Below, one piece after another: positions 7,451 through 14,172 of a stretch of 14,172 bases of DNA (positions within the stretch are counted from its first letter, which is position 1; each line of letters opens with the position of its first letter). The notes below the pieces were generated by a model. That model did not search any database. It saw only the letters and a program-made list of their open reading frames with translations, and had not been told where the DNA came from. The DNA comes from Chitinophagaceae bacterium (GTDB taxonomy: Bacteria; Bacteroidota; Bacteroidia; Chitinophagales; Chitinophagaceae). The position numbers and the translations under genes are program-made. Where the stretch lies: positions 1-14,172 of the forward strand of contig JAIPBY010000039.1 in the NCBI GenBank assembly GCA_021738605.1, read 5' to 3'.

Positions 7451-7774
7451 ATGAGAAAAGCCGACCTGATCAATAAGATTGCTGAAAAAACCAATATCCC
7501 AAAAGTGGATGTATTGGTAACCCTCGAGACGATGTTCAAAGAGATCAAATTCTCCTTGTCAAAAGGCGAAAACATCTACATCCGTGGGTTTGGTTCATTC
7601 ATCACCAAAAAAAGAGCAGCCAAGATTGGTAGAAATATCAAACGGAATACTGCTGTTCAGATTCCAGCCCACTTTATTCCTGCCTTCAAGCCAGCAAAAG
7701 AGTTCATGCAGGAAGTTAAAAAACTTGAAATTGATACCATCATCAAGGACGAAGGTTCTGATGACATGGCATAA
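7451..7774 (+). CDS. HU/IHF-family nucleoid DNA-binding protein
   Basis: The 107-residue protein matches the HU/IHF fold: a helical dimerisation half (ADLINKIAEKTNIPKVDVL onward), the GFGSF turn (46-50), and the DNA-clasping beta-arm RNIKRNTAVQIPAHFIPAF (61-79) with Pro72 at the position that intercalates into DNA. It bends and compacts DNA as a dimer. Compared with the roughly 90-residue E. coli HU it has a C-terminal extension of about 15 residues ending in an acidic EGSDDMA tail. The ATG at 7451 follows an A-rich leader (ACCAAA) as usual in Bacteroidota. It is the first gene of the rightward cluster and is divergent from mutY. HU versus IHF subtype cannot be decided by eye. Confidence 0.93.
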   Translation: MRKADLINKIAEKTNIPKVDVLVTLETMFKEIKFSLSKGENIYIRGFGSFITKKRAAKIGRNIKRNTAVQIPAHFIPAFKPAKEFMQEVKKLEIDTIIKDEGSDDMA

Positions 7775-7779
7775 GGCAT

Positions 7780-7787
7780 TACCTTTG
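7780..7787 (+). promoter_or_regulatory. Putative -7 promoter element before the TPR gene
   Basis: TACCTTTG is a perfect match to the Bacteroidota consensus TAnnTTTG. It lies just after the HU stop codon and 18 bp before the TPR protein ATG, so transcription would begin near 7792. About 19 bp upstream is TTCTG (7756-7760), a poor -33 element. The spacing to the start codon is good, and perfect matches of this element appeared scarce in a by-eye scan of the window. Confidence 0.5.
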
Positions 7788-7805
7788 CGTTATAAATTCT
7801 GATCA

Positions 7806-8678
7806 ATGTTGAAAAAACAGCAATGGATCGTGGTTGCTGCTGGGGCAGTGCTGCTGTTCGGTTTATTTATTTTTGGGAAATTTTCGCCATCCCACAAGGA
7901 AGCTGCACCACATGCACCCCATGAGGGCCATACCGACAATGAAGGTTCCGCCGGAGGAGTAGATAAACCATTTGAAATCAATGCATTTATCAGTGAATTG
8001 AAAAAAGACCTGACACCAAGCCAATCGGCTTACCTCACCAGTTTAGAAGATGCATTGACCAGAGGAGACCTGGTTACACAAAAAAAATCCAACTTTCAGT
8101 CACTGTCCAACTTCTGGCGAGACAGTGCCAGGAGCTTCCTTCCCTACATTTATTATCTGGGCGAAAAGGCTAAGTTGGAAAATTCTGAAAAAAACCTCAA
8201 CTTTGCCGCCCATTCAATGCTGGAAGAACTAAGGGGTATATCAAACCCTGGATTGAAAAGCTGGATGGCGAATGAGGCCAACGACCTCTTCTTGCGCTCC
8301 TTGAAAATCAACCCGAAAAACGATTCAACCATCATTGGCCAGGGAAGTACTTTCTTCTTCGGTGCATCCGGCGCTCCGATGGAAGGCATCCTGAAAATCA
8401 GAACAGTTGCAGAAAAAGACCCCAACAATGTCTTTGCGCAGTTCATGCTTGGTTATGGCGGGATGGTTTCAGGACAGACAGATAAGGCTGCAGAACGATT
8501 CAAAAAAGTAATCGAACTGGATCCTGAAAATACAGAAGCTGTATTTCTGCTTGCTGAGCTCTACGAAAGGGCTGGTAAAAAGAAAGAAGCCGTGGAATGG
8601 TACGAAAGGGGATTGAAAAATGTGAAGAATCCGGAATTGGTGAAGGCCCTTGAAGAGAAGATTAAAACATTGAAATAA
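7806..8678 (+). CDS. Membrane-anchored tetratricopeptide-repeat protein
   Basis: The 290-residue protein begins with a short basic N-terminus (MLKKQQ) and a single hydrophobic segment at about 7-24, without a clear cleavage site, so it probably stays as a signal anchor with the rest in the periplasm. A linker at 28-50 is rich in histidine (residues 30, 36, 39, 42) and acidic residues. Residues 56-150 are helical but not assignable. TPR-type helix pairs follow: around 192-206, 209-241 (FAQFMLGYGGMVSGQTDKAAERF) and 243-275 (AVFLLAELYERAGKKKEAVEWYERGL), with typical G/A/Y/P spacing. TPRs bind other proteins; the partner is unknown. It lies between the HU gene and the small basic protein gene, in a cluster whose order looks conserved in this phylum. 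No specific function can be given. Confidence 0.85.
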   Translation: MLKKQQWIVVAAGAVLLFGLFIFGKFSPSHKEAAPHAPHEGHTDNEGSAGGVDKPFEINAFISELKKDLTPSQSAYLTSLEDALTRGDLVTQKKSNFQSLSNFWRDSARSFLPYIYYLGEKAKLENSEKNLNFAAHSMLEELRGISNPGLKSWMANEANDLFLRSLKINPKNDSTIIGQGSTFFFGASGAPMEGILKIRTVAEKDPNNVFAQFMLGYGGMVSGQTDKAAERFKKVIELDPENTEAVFLLAELYERAGKKKEAVEWYERGLKNVKNPELVKALEEKIKTLK

Positions 8679-8704
8679 TTATTAACAACTAAACTGACTC
8701 AGAC

Positions 8705-8800
8705 ATGCCTTGTGGTAAAAAAAGAAAACGTCATAAGATAGCAACGCACAAACGTAAAAAAAGATTGAGAAAGAACCGTCATAAAAAAGGTAAGAAATAA
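8705..8800 (+). CDS. AURKAIP1/COX24-domain small basic protein (bS22/mS38-like)
   Basis: A 31-codon ORF from ATG 8705 to TAA 8800 encodes a protein starting MPCGKKRKRHKIATHKRKKR and ending in RHKKGKK. Lysine, arginine and histidine make up about three quarters of the residues. The KRKRHKxxTHKRKKRLRKxRHKK pattern is that of the AURKAIP1/COX24 domain. That domain is found in mitochondrial ribosomal protein mS38 and the tiny mycobacterial 30S protein bS22, which bind rRNA near the decoding centre. Short proteins of this type are annotated in many Bacteroidota. It begins 26 bp after the TPR gene and precedes rng by 100 bp. A role in the small ribosomal subunit is inferred from the family. A chance ORF this basic and this close to the family pattern is unlikely. 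Confidence 0.85.
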   Translation: MPCGKKRKRHKIATHKRKKRLRKNRHKKGKK

Positions 8801-8868
8801 CCCCTTCTGACCTCAATCATAATGGAATCATGGTGCATTGCGAAGAAATTTTTTCTTGGCAATGCCCC

Positions 8869-8876
8869 TATCTTTG
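8869..8876 (+). promoter_or_regulatory. Putative -7 promoter element of rng
   Basis: TATCTTTG matches TAnnTTTG exactly. Transcription would start near 8881, giving a leader of about 20 nt before the TTG start at 8901. No clear -33 TTG is present at the expected distance (the nearest TTGs give spacers of 28 and 10), so the promoter is incomplete or relies on other contacts. Confidence 0.4.
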
Positions 8877-8900
8877 TTTGTCATAATTCTCAGCGTTCGC

Positions 8901-10448
8901 TTGAATAAAGAATTGATCATAAACTCATCTGCCCAGGGTGTACAAATAGCCCTGTTGGAAGACAAGAAACTCGTCGAGCTTCATAACGAAAAAGCTGACG
9001 CAAGTTTTAATGTGGGAGACCTCTATTTGGGTAAGGTCAAGAAACTGATTCCGGGGCTGAATGCTGCATTTGTTGATGTGGGTTTTGAAAAGGATGCTTT
9101 TCTGCACTATACCGACTTAAGTCCCTTCGCAAAATCCTTGCTCAAGTTTACGCAGCTCTCCATCAATTCACCCGCTGCCTCTCAACCTGATTTTTCAACA
9201 TTTACTGTAGAGGCTGAGATTGTTAAGACGGGTAAGATCAACGAAGTATTGGGTCAAAAGCCCAATGTATTGGTACAGATCCTGAAGGAGCCCATTGCGG
9301 CAAAAGGACCCAGGCTGAGCTGTGAAATATCACTCCCTGGAAGATTCGTAGTAATCACCCCCTTCAACGATATCATTGCCGTCTCCAGGAAAATCCATTC
9401 AGCAGAAGAAAGAAAAAGGCTTCAAAAAATCATTGAAGCCATCAAACCAAAAAATTTTGGTGTAATCGTACGTACCGCTGCCGAAGGGAAAAACACTGCT
9501 GAACTGCATGAAGACCTCAATGCGTTGTTCAGCAAATGGAAATCCATCCAGCAAAACCTCAGTGGTGCTGTAGCACCCGCAAAGATTCTCAGTGAACAGA
9601 CCAAGGCAACAAGCATCCTCAGGGACTTGCTCAATGCCGATTTTAATAAAATTGTGGTGAACGATAAGCAGATCTATGCAGACACAAAGGCCTATATCCA
9701 AAAGATAGCGCCAGACAAGGCAGAAATTGTTTCCCTGTACACAGGATCAGCCTCTGTCTTTGACCATACCGGCATCACCAAGCAGGTGAAGGGGGCTTTT
9801 GGTAAAACAGTTAACCTCCCATCCGGTGCTTACCTGATCATTGAACACACAGAGGCATTGCATGTGATCGATGTCAACAGCGGGTACAAGAGCGTCAGCA
9901 ACAACCAGGAAGAGAATGCGCTTCAGACCAACATGGAGGCTGCAGAAGAGATTGCAAGGCAATTGAGGCTCCGTGATATCGGAGGCATCATTGTAGTCGA
10001 CTTTATCGACATGAAGCTTCCTGAAAACAAGAAGAAGCTCAATGAGGCCATGGAGAACTTCATGAAGATAGATAGAGCTAAACATGCAGTTTTGGCGATT
10101 TCAAAATTCGGACTCATGCAGTTGACCCGTCAACGCATGAAACCTGAAATGAACATCAATACCCAGGAGCAATGTCCTTCTTGCCAAGGAACCGGCAAAA
10201 TTTCCTCTACCCTCGTACTCGAGGATGAAATTGAAAAGAACATCAGTTACCTGAGCGAGCAGAAACACAAATCGCTCACAATTGCTGTTCACCCGATCCT
10301 CTATGCTTATCTTACCAAAGGCATTATCTCCAAGCGCCGCAAATGGGCCTGGAAATACAAAATGAAACTGGACATCAGGGAAGACTCTACCTACCACCTT
10401 ACTGAGTTTCATTTTTTTGACACCCACGAAGAAGAGATCAGGCTCTGA
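8901..10448 (+). CDS. rng: Ribonuclease G (RNase E/G family)
   Basis: This 515-residue single-strand-specific endoribonuclease (E. coli RNase G has 489) processes rRNA 5' ends and helps turn over mRNA. An S1-type RNA-binding domain covers about 35-130 (NVGDLYLGKVKKLIPGLNAA). The catalytic core has the metal-binding aspartates in VIDVNSG (Asp324) and VVDFIDM (Asp367), then SKFGLMQLTRQRMKPE (401-416) and the zinc-link CPSCQGTG (Cys425, Cys428). I place the start at TTG 8901 because family members begin with MNKELIINSS-like sequence directly before the S1 region. The frame is open back to TTG 8838, but the extra 21 residues (RRNFFLAMPLSLFVIIL) resemble no part of RNase G and overlap a -7 promoter element. 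The preceding gene is a probable small ribosomal protein, fitting a role in ribosome maturation. Confidence 0.93.
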   Translation: MNKELIINSSAQGVQIALLEDKKLVELHNEKADASFNVGDLYLGKVKKLIPGLNAAFVDVGFEKDAFLHYTDLSPFAKSLLKFTQLSINSPAASQPDFSTFTVEAEIVKTGKINEVLGQKPNVLVQILKEPIAAKGPRLSCEISLPGRFVVITPFNDIIAVSRKIHSAEERKRLQKIIEAIKPKNFGVIVRTAAEGKNTAELHEDLNALFSKWKSIQQNLSGAVAPAKILSEQTKATSILRDLLNADFNKIVVNDKQIYADTKAYIQKIAPDKAEIVSLYTGSASVFDHTGITKQVKGAFGKTVNLPSGAYLIIEHTEALHVIDVNSGYKSVSNNQEENALQTNMEAAEEIARQLRLRDIGGIIVVDFIDMKLPENKKKLNEAMENFMKIDRAKHAVLAISKFGLMQLTRQRMKPEMNINTQEQCPSCQGTGKISSTLVLEDEIEKNISYLSEQKHKSLTIAVHPILYAYLTKGIISKRRKWAWKYKMKLDIREDSTYHLTEFHFFDTHEEEIRL

Positions 10449-10469
10449 TCTTCCCATCAGATTTTTTTT
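10445..10469 (+). terminator. Hairpin plus T-tract at the rng stop
   Basis: CTGAT (10445-10449) and ATCAG (10456-10460) form a 5-bp stem with a 6-nt loop, followed by A and eight Ts (10462-10469). The left arm contains the rng stop codon and can instead pair upstream as AGATCAG-GCT-CTGATCT. The stem is short, so this is likely a weak terminator backed by the next one. Confidence 0.5.
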
Positions 10470-10483
10470 CGCATCATCAAAAC

Positions 10484-10516
10484 GAAAAAGCCGCCCATTG
10501 CTGAGCGGCTTTTTTC
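10484..10516. terminator. Bidirectional rho-independent terminator
   Basis: GAAAAAGCCGC (10484-10494) pairs with GCGGCTTTTTTC (10505-10516), an 11-bp stem around a 10-nt loop. It has T runs on the plus strand and, by symmetry, on the minus strand. It lies between the convergent rng and the Sus-associated lipoprotein gene and can serve both. Confidence 0.85.
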
Positions 10517-10533
10517 ATATAAGGATATCTATA

Positions 10534-11394
10534 CTATTGCTTCTTGAGAGCGATTGGATAAGTACCAAAGCTAGAACCATTGGGCAACTTATGGGTAAGG
10601 TTGATGGTGAAATCTCCTTTACAAGAAAAGAAGAATCCGCCTGTACCTTCACAAGTGAAGTTCTCATAACCTGCACCGTAGCTACCATAGGTTTGCTTCG
10701 CAACTGTAGCGGCACCTGTTGCAGGATTAACAGTAATGGTAACTGGATTGAAACCAGGTGTTTCAGCATATGGGAAAAGATAAGTAACCCTAGCACTTCC
10801 TGCAGAGCCAACAATATTGCAGGTCTGACCTACAGCACCATCCCAACCATCTTTGGTAATGGTATACTTGCCTGTAGCCTGAGCGGGTACAAAAGGACAA
10901 ACCACTACTGCATTCCAGGTCAACTTGAGGTTATATTGACCAACTGTAGCAAGGTCAGGAAGGGTGTTGGACACGTCAAACTTTCTGCCATCCTTGGTGA
11001 TGACTTGGTTGTAGAGGATATAGGTTTCGCCAGGGCCAGGGGTAGTACCCAAGGCTGTAGCGATTTCCTGACCATTTACTTCCAGGTTATAAGTACCTCC
11101 GTTGTTGGTGTACTCTTTAACTTTTTTCCAAAGGGTCTTGTCATTTGTCTGAGGCGCTTTTGTTACATAAACAATCAGCTTCTCTTGAGGAGAACCGTAT
11201 TCCTTAACAGAGGCAGAAACTTTGCTTCCTGCAAGGTTGGTTGCATCAATGATGTTATTTCCTGCAGTCACAAGGGTTACATATGAACCAATGCTGAGGG
11301 AATTGACATCCTGAACAACTTCACCTTTTTGGCACGAGCTCATGGCTATAGCAACCAGGGCTGTGTAAAACAATGATGATATGATTTTTTTCAT
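10534..11394 (-). CDS. Unclassified Sus-locus lipoprotein with four mature cysteines
   Basis: The 286-residue product has a lipoprotein signal peptide (MKKIISSLFY, hydrophobic core, AMSSC with Cys21). The residues after the cysteine, QKGE, partly resemble the Bacteroidota surface-export signal (QKDDE-like), so it may face outside. The first half (about 30-150) is beta-rich and could be Ig/SusE-like (KVSASVKEYGSPQEKLIVYV). The last 120 residues hold all four further cysteines (166, 192, 248, 258) and many G/T/Y residues, with GKYTIT, GWDG and GTGGFFFSCKGDF. Two disulfides are plausible in the periplasm or at the surface. It is the third gene after susC and susD, 12 bp from susD, so it is probably an accessory binding lipoprotein like SusE/SusF. 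I do not recognise the family, and the ligand is unknown. Confidence 0.75.
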   Translation of the reverse strand: MKKIISSLFYTALVAIAMSSCQKGEVVQDVNSLSIGSYVTLVTAGNNIIDATNLAGSKVSASVKEYGSPQEKLIVYVTKAPQTNDKTLWKKVKEYTNNGGTYNLEVNGQEIATALGTTPGPGETYILYNQVITKDGRKFDVSNTLPDLATVGQYNLKLTWNAVVVCPFVPAQATGKYTITKDGWDGAVGQTCNIVGSAGSARVTYLFPYAETPGFNPVTITVNPATGAATVAKQTYGSYGAGYENFTCEGTGGFFFSCKGDFTINLTHKLPNGSSFGTYPIALKKQ

Positions 11395-11406
11395 GTTCTC
11401 TTGATT

Positions 11407-13098
11407 TTATTTGATGAAGCCAGCAGGATTGTTATCCCAAAATACTTGCTTGTCAATTGTCTTTTGGGTGATGTTCTTGTTCAGGTTAACCAATACAGAA
11501 GGGTAGTAATGTGAACGGATCATGTTACCACCGGCTTGCGCAACGGTAAATGACATATTCCCTGGCTTCCCAGTTCTGCGGTAGTTATTGAATGCATCAA
11601 CGCCATTGCCCCAAAGAGCGATATAGTATTCTTGCTGGATAACTTCCATTCTTGCAGCAACAGTAGTAGCCTTGTCATAACGGGCCAAAACCAGGTTAAC
11701 ATAGGCAGTGATCCTTGCTGCAGATGGAACAGCAGCAGGGTTAACCGCTACGTTAACAGTTGTGGGAAAACCAAGTACCTTGGCAATGGAAGCCCTGATA
11801 CCAGACTCCAGCAAAGCCCTTGGATTGCCTGCAGTACCCAAAGCAACTGCTGCTTCAGCAGCTACAAAATAGGTGAAAGCAGACTGCCAAATGGGTTGGA
11901 TACCGGCACCCTGTGCACCCCTGTTCAAACCAACTGAAAGACCCTGGTTTACATCAAAGTCACCGCCAAAGGGATAGATTCCCACGGTTGTCCTGAAATT
12001 GTTGTCTGGAGGAATACCAGAATTGTCTCCATGGTTACGGCCCCAGAAACCTTGAGCGCCCAAACCAAACTGGCAGAAAGGCATACCAGAAGTGTAATGA
12101 GAAGGAACAGGGAAGGTTGAACAGGAAAGACTGTTAGAGGAAACAGCAGCATCATCAGTGGTCTGCCTGTAGAAATAATACCTTGTCCTTGGATCAGAAG
12201 TATTCCTTGCTTCCTGGTTGTTGAAAGTTCCCTTGTCAGCAGCCAGAGACCACATAAAATAAACGCCCATGTAATCGCCAGGTCCACCGGCAGCTACATA
12301 GTTGCCGTTGTAACGAGGATGTCTGCTGTTGGGGTTAGCTTGCTTGGTTGAATACTTGAATTCAAAGTCATTAGCATTGCCGCTCAAAGTTGCTGTAATG
12401 TCAGCATCTGCCAACAATGCATCAATTTTTCCTTTTGCACCTGCATCAACCAAACGGGTATTGTTCAAAGCCCTCAGTTTGAAAAGCTTTGCAGTCCTTC
12501 TCCACCTTGCAGCACCATTGGCATCAGCTGCAGCATAGAACATGTCTTGGTTACCAGGAAATGCAGTTGATTTTCCAAAATCGGCAATGGCAGCATCCAA
12601 CAAAGCGATGGCAGCAGCATAGACATCACTACCCTTATCGATGGTAGGATTGCTATTTGCAGAACCTAGGTTTGCTGTGCTATAAGGAATATCACCAAAC
12701 ATATCCACCAGGGTGATAAGGGTGTATGCCTTCATGGTTTTTGCCATACCGGCCGCGATCCATTTTTTCTCTGCTTCGGCTACTGGAATCAAGGCATTTG
12801 CATGCTTGAATACACCAGTGTAGGCAGTATTCCACAAACCATCAAATGATTGTGGACTGTATGCCGCCTGATAGGTTGGGCCATACATTACGGTTTGACG
12901 GGTAAGTTCCATTCCGAAGCTTGATGCTCCGTTGAAGAAACTGGCGAAGTTCAGCTGAAGCTGTGTCAGGTATAGATCAGCGTTCGCTGACTCTGGGGTA
13001 GGTCCGTTAGGGTTCACCAAAAGCTCATCAAGCTTCTTGGTACAAGAACCCAACAGGCTCACCGAGAGTACGAGGATGAATATTTTTTTCATGTTCAT
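11407..13098 (-). CDS. SusD/RagB-family nutrient-binding outer membrane lipoprotein
   Basis: This surface lipoprotein of about 563 residues forms the lid over the paired SusC porin and captures the substrate. From ATG 13098 it reads MNMKKIFILVLSVSLLGSC with lipidated Cys19; an ATG at 13092 is equally possible, and an upstream TTG at 13107 is less likely. The start of the mature protein (TKKLDELLVNPNGPTPE) and LVDMFGDIPYS (about 131-140) are typical of the SusD-like_2 group (nutrient-binding SusD/RagB). The late segment EYYIALWGNGVDAFNNYRRTG and the C-terminal YPSVLVN also fit. The N-terminal half contains the helical, TPR-like scaffold. It lies 18 bp downstream of susC and 12 bp upstream of the third lipoprotein gene. 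Its sequence does not tell whether the ligand is a glycan, a peptide or another compound. Confidence 0.92.
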   Translation of the reverse strand: MNMKKIFILVLSVSLLGSCTKKLDELLVNPNGPTPESANADLYLTQLQLNFASFFNGASSFGMELTRQTVMYGPTYQAAYSPQSFDGLWNTAYTGVFKHANALIPVAEAEKKWIAAGMAKTMKAYTLITLVDMFGDIPYSTANLGSANSNPTIDKGSDVYAAAIALLDAAIADFGKSTAFPGNQDMFYAAADANGAARWRRTAKLFKLRALNNTRLVDAGAKGKIDALLADADITATLSGNANDFEFKYSTKQANPNSRHPRYNGNYVAAGGPGDYMGVYFMWSLAADKGTFNNQEARNTSDPRTRYYFYRQTTDDAAVSSNSLSCSTFPVPSHYTSGMPFCQFGLGAQGFWGRNHGDNSGIPPDNNFRTTVGIYPFGGDFDVNQGLSVGLNRGAQGAGIQPIWQSAFTYFVAAEAAVALGTAGNPRALLESGIRASIAKVLGFPTTVNVAVNPAAVPSAARITAYVNLVLARYDKATTVAARMEVIQQEYYIALWGNGVDAFNNYRRTGKPGNMSFTVAQAGGNMIRSHYYPSVLVNLNKNITQKTIDKQVFWDNNPAGFIK

Positions 13099-13102
13099 GT
13101 CG

Positions 13103-13117
13103 ATCAATTTAATTGAT
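13103..13117. repeat. Short inverted repeat between susC and susD
   Basis: ATCAAT-TTA-ATTGAT is a perfect inverted repeat with 6-bp arms that nearly fills the 18-bp susC-susD gap and touches the last base of the susC stop. It is AT-rich and weak as an RNA hairpin. A role in adjusting susD translation relative to susC is only a possibility. Confidence 0.3.
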
Positions 13118-14172
13118 TAGAAGGATACCCTAACTGACACACCATAACGCCTTGAGGTTGGACCTGAAAGGTATTCCAAACCACGAACGTTGCTTACACC
13201 AAGGGATGAAGTTTCAGGATCGAAATTCACATACTTGGGGAAGTTGGGTGCATTGTAGAAAAGGTTCTGTCCAGAGAAGGTCACAGAAAGCGATCCGAAT
13301 GGAGTCTTGCTCAACTTTGCTGTAGGAACAGCGTAGGAAAGTGAAGCCTCCCTCAAACGAATTTGTGTTGCATCGTATACAATAAGATCTTGCATTCCGA
13401 AGAATCCGGAAAGAACGTTAAAGTATGCATAGCTCGCTGAGATCTGAACATCGTTAGGGGTACCATCGGCCTTAACACCAGGAAGGATCAAAGGAAGGAA
13501 GCGATCGAAGTCTGTGTCTTTTGTCAAGCCACGACCAACAACCGTACCAGGAGTGTAGGCAAGCATGTCTCCACCCTGAGTGTAATCCCACTGCATACGG
13601 AAGGAGAATCCTTTGTAACCCAGTGTAGAAATTCCACTCATTTTAAAATCAGGAGTTGGGTCGCCCACAATGCCGATTTCGTTGGATGAAACATAGCTAC
13701 CCAAACCATCGGTCAAACGAAGACCAGTCTTGGGATCTTTCTTTGTGTAAGCAGCCTGGATCACACCAAGTGGCTGACCATTGATGGCAAAAAGTCCTTC
13801 GTTGGTGAAACCATCGATAACAATTTGCTTGACTTCACTTGGAAGGGTAACCTTGCTCCTGTTCTGGAAATAGTTGGTAGTAAAGTCCCATGTCCAGTTC
13901 TTGTTGCGGATGATGTTGTAGGTCAACTGCAATTCGATACCCTTGTTGCGCACAGAACCTGCATTGATTGAGGTAACTGTGAAACCTGATGATGGATCAA
14001 GTTCACGATCAAGGATCTGGTCTTTGGAGTTCCTGTTATAATAGGTGAAATCAACATTCAACCTGTTGTTCAACAAACGGCCTTCGAAACCGATCTCAAA
14101 CTCCTGCTGAAGCTCTGGGCTCAGGTTTGGATTGGCAAGGCGGTTACCGATGCTGTTTGAATTGAATACAGT
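13117..14172 (-). CDS. SusC/RagA-family TonB-dependent outer membrane transporter (C-terminal part)
   Basis: The frame stays open to the right edge, so these 351 residues are the C-terminal portion of a protein that is usually about 1000 residues long; the start and the plug domain are outside the window. The visible part is the outer half of the 22-strand barrel. It begins with IGNRLANPNLSPELQQEFEIGFEGRLLNNRL, the very typical SusC block NPNLxPExxxxxExGxE, followed by VDFTYYNRNSKDQILD. It continues with GWDYTQGGD-like strands (MQWDYTQGGDMLAYTPG), LREASLSYAVP and FSGQNLFYNAPNFP. The last residues, VSVRVSF, end in phenylalanine as expected of an outer membrane beta-barrel signal. It imports substrate captured by SusD with TonB energy. 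Any shorter start inside the window, such as TTG 14076, would be an artefact of the truncation. Confidence 0.93.
   Translation of the reverse strand, partial: TVFNSNSIGNRLANPNLSPELQQEFEIGFEGRLLNNRLNVDFTYYNRNSKDQILDRELDPSSGFTVTSINAGSVRNKGIELQLTYNIIRNKNWTWDFTTNYFQNRSKVTLPSEVKQIVIDGFTNEGLFAINGQPLGVIQAAYTKKDPKTGLRLTDGLGSYVSSNEIGIVGDPTPDFKMSGISTLGYKGFSFRMQWDYTQGGDMLAYTPGTVVGRGLTKDTDFDRFLPLILPGVKADGTPNDVQISASYAYFNVLSGFFGMQDLIVYDATQIRLREASLSYAVPTAKLSKTPFGSLSVTFSGQNLFYNAPNFPKYVNFDPETSSLGVSNVRGLEYLSGPTSRRYGVSVRVSF

Noticed and set aside
10417..11286. 289-codon plus-strand frame opposite the Sus lipoprotein gene
   Set aside because: It overlaps the end of rng, runs through the strong terminator at 10484-10516 and is antisense to a gene with a clear lipoprotein signal; its product shows no family features.
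1..14172. A defence system, CRISPR array, prophage or insertion sequence
   Set aside because: No transposase, integrase, regularly spaced repeats, terminal inverted repeats or nuclease/effector modules were found; the genes are core metabolism, repair, motility, RNA processing and nutrient uptake.

Overview
The window comes from a member of the phylum Bacteroidota, most likely the Chitinophagaceae or a close relative. This is inferred from gene content, since no identity search could be run. The markers are a GldD/GldE pair, a SusC/SusD outer-membrane uptake pair, the Bacteroidota-type acyl-ornithine carbamoyltransferase in place of ordinary ArgF, A-rich start-codon contexts without Shine-Dalgarno sequences, and perfect matches to the Bacteroidota -7 promoter element TAnnTTTG. 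There are no RNA genes, CRISPR arrays or insertion sequences.

Region 1 (1-4265, + strand) is the distal part of an arginine operon. It holds the last codons of a probable argD, then argF' (N-succinyl/N-acetyl-ornithine carbamoyltransferase), argB, an M20 deacylase in the argE position, and argH. Genes are 7 bp apart, 4 bp overlapping, 15 bp and 21 bp apart, so they are almost certainly co-transcribed. Together they cover N-acyl-glutamate phosphorylation, transamination, carbamoylation on the acylated intermediate, deacylation to citrulline, and release of arginine. argG and argC would be expected further left.

Region 2 (4275-7298, - strand) is mutY, gldE and gldD, read convergently towards argH with only 9 bp between the stop codons. 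MutY repairs A opposite 8-oxoguanine. GldE (CNNM/CorC-like membrane protein) and GldD (lipoprotein) belong to the gliding motility / type IX secretion gene set.

Region 3 (7299-10516, + strand) starts with a 152-bp divergent intergenic region carrying a perfect 14-bp palindrome. It continues with an HU-like DNA-binding protein, a membrane-anchored TPR protein, a 31-residue extremely basic protein of the AURKAIP1/COX24 (mS38/bS22-like) type, and RNase G. Two internal TAnnTTTG elements suggest that the TPR gene and rng have their own promoters. The one before rng also indicates that RNase G starts at a TTG codon at 8901. Two hairpin/T-tract terminators close this unit.

Region 4 (10534-14172, - strand) is a SusC/SusD uptake locus. 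It holds the C-terminal 351 residues of a TonB-dependent SusC/RagA porin (running off the right edge), a SusD/RagB lipoprotein of the SusD-like_2 kind, and a third, unrecognised four-cysteine lipoprotein. No enzyme or regulator in view tells the substrate.

Most of the window is ordinary core genome with conserved-looking synteny. Points that merit a second look are the valine at the substrate-specificity position of the carbamoyltransferase, the palindrome between mutY and the HU gene, the tiny ribosomal-protein-like gene next to RNase G, the rng start codon, and the unclassified Sus-associated lipoprotein.
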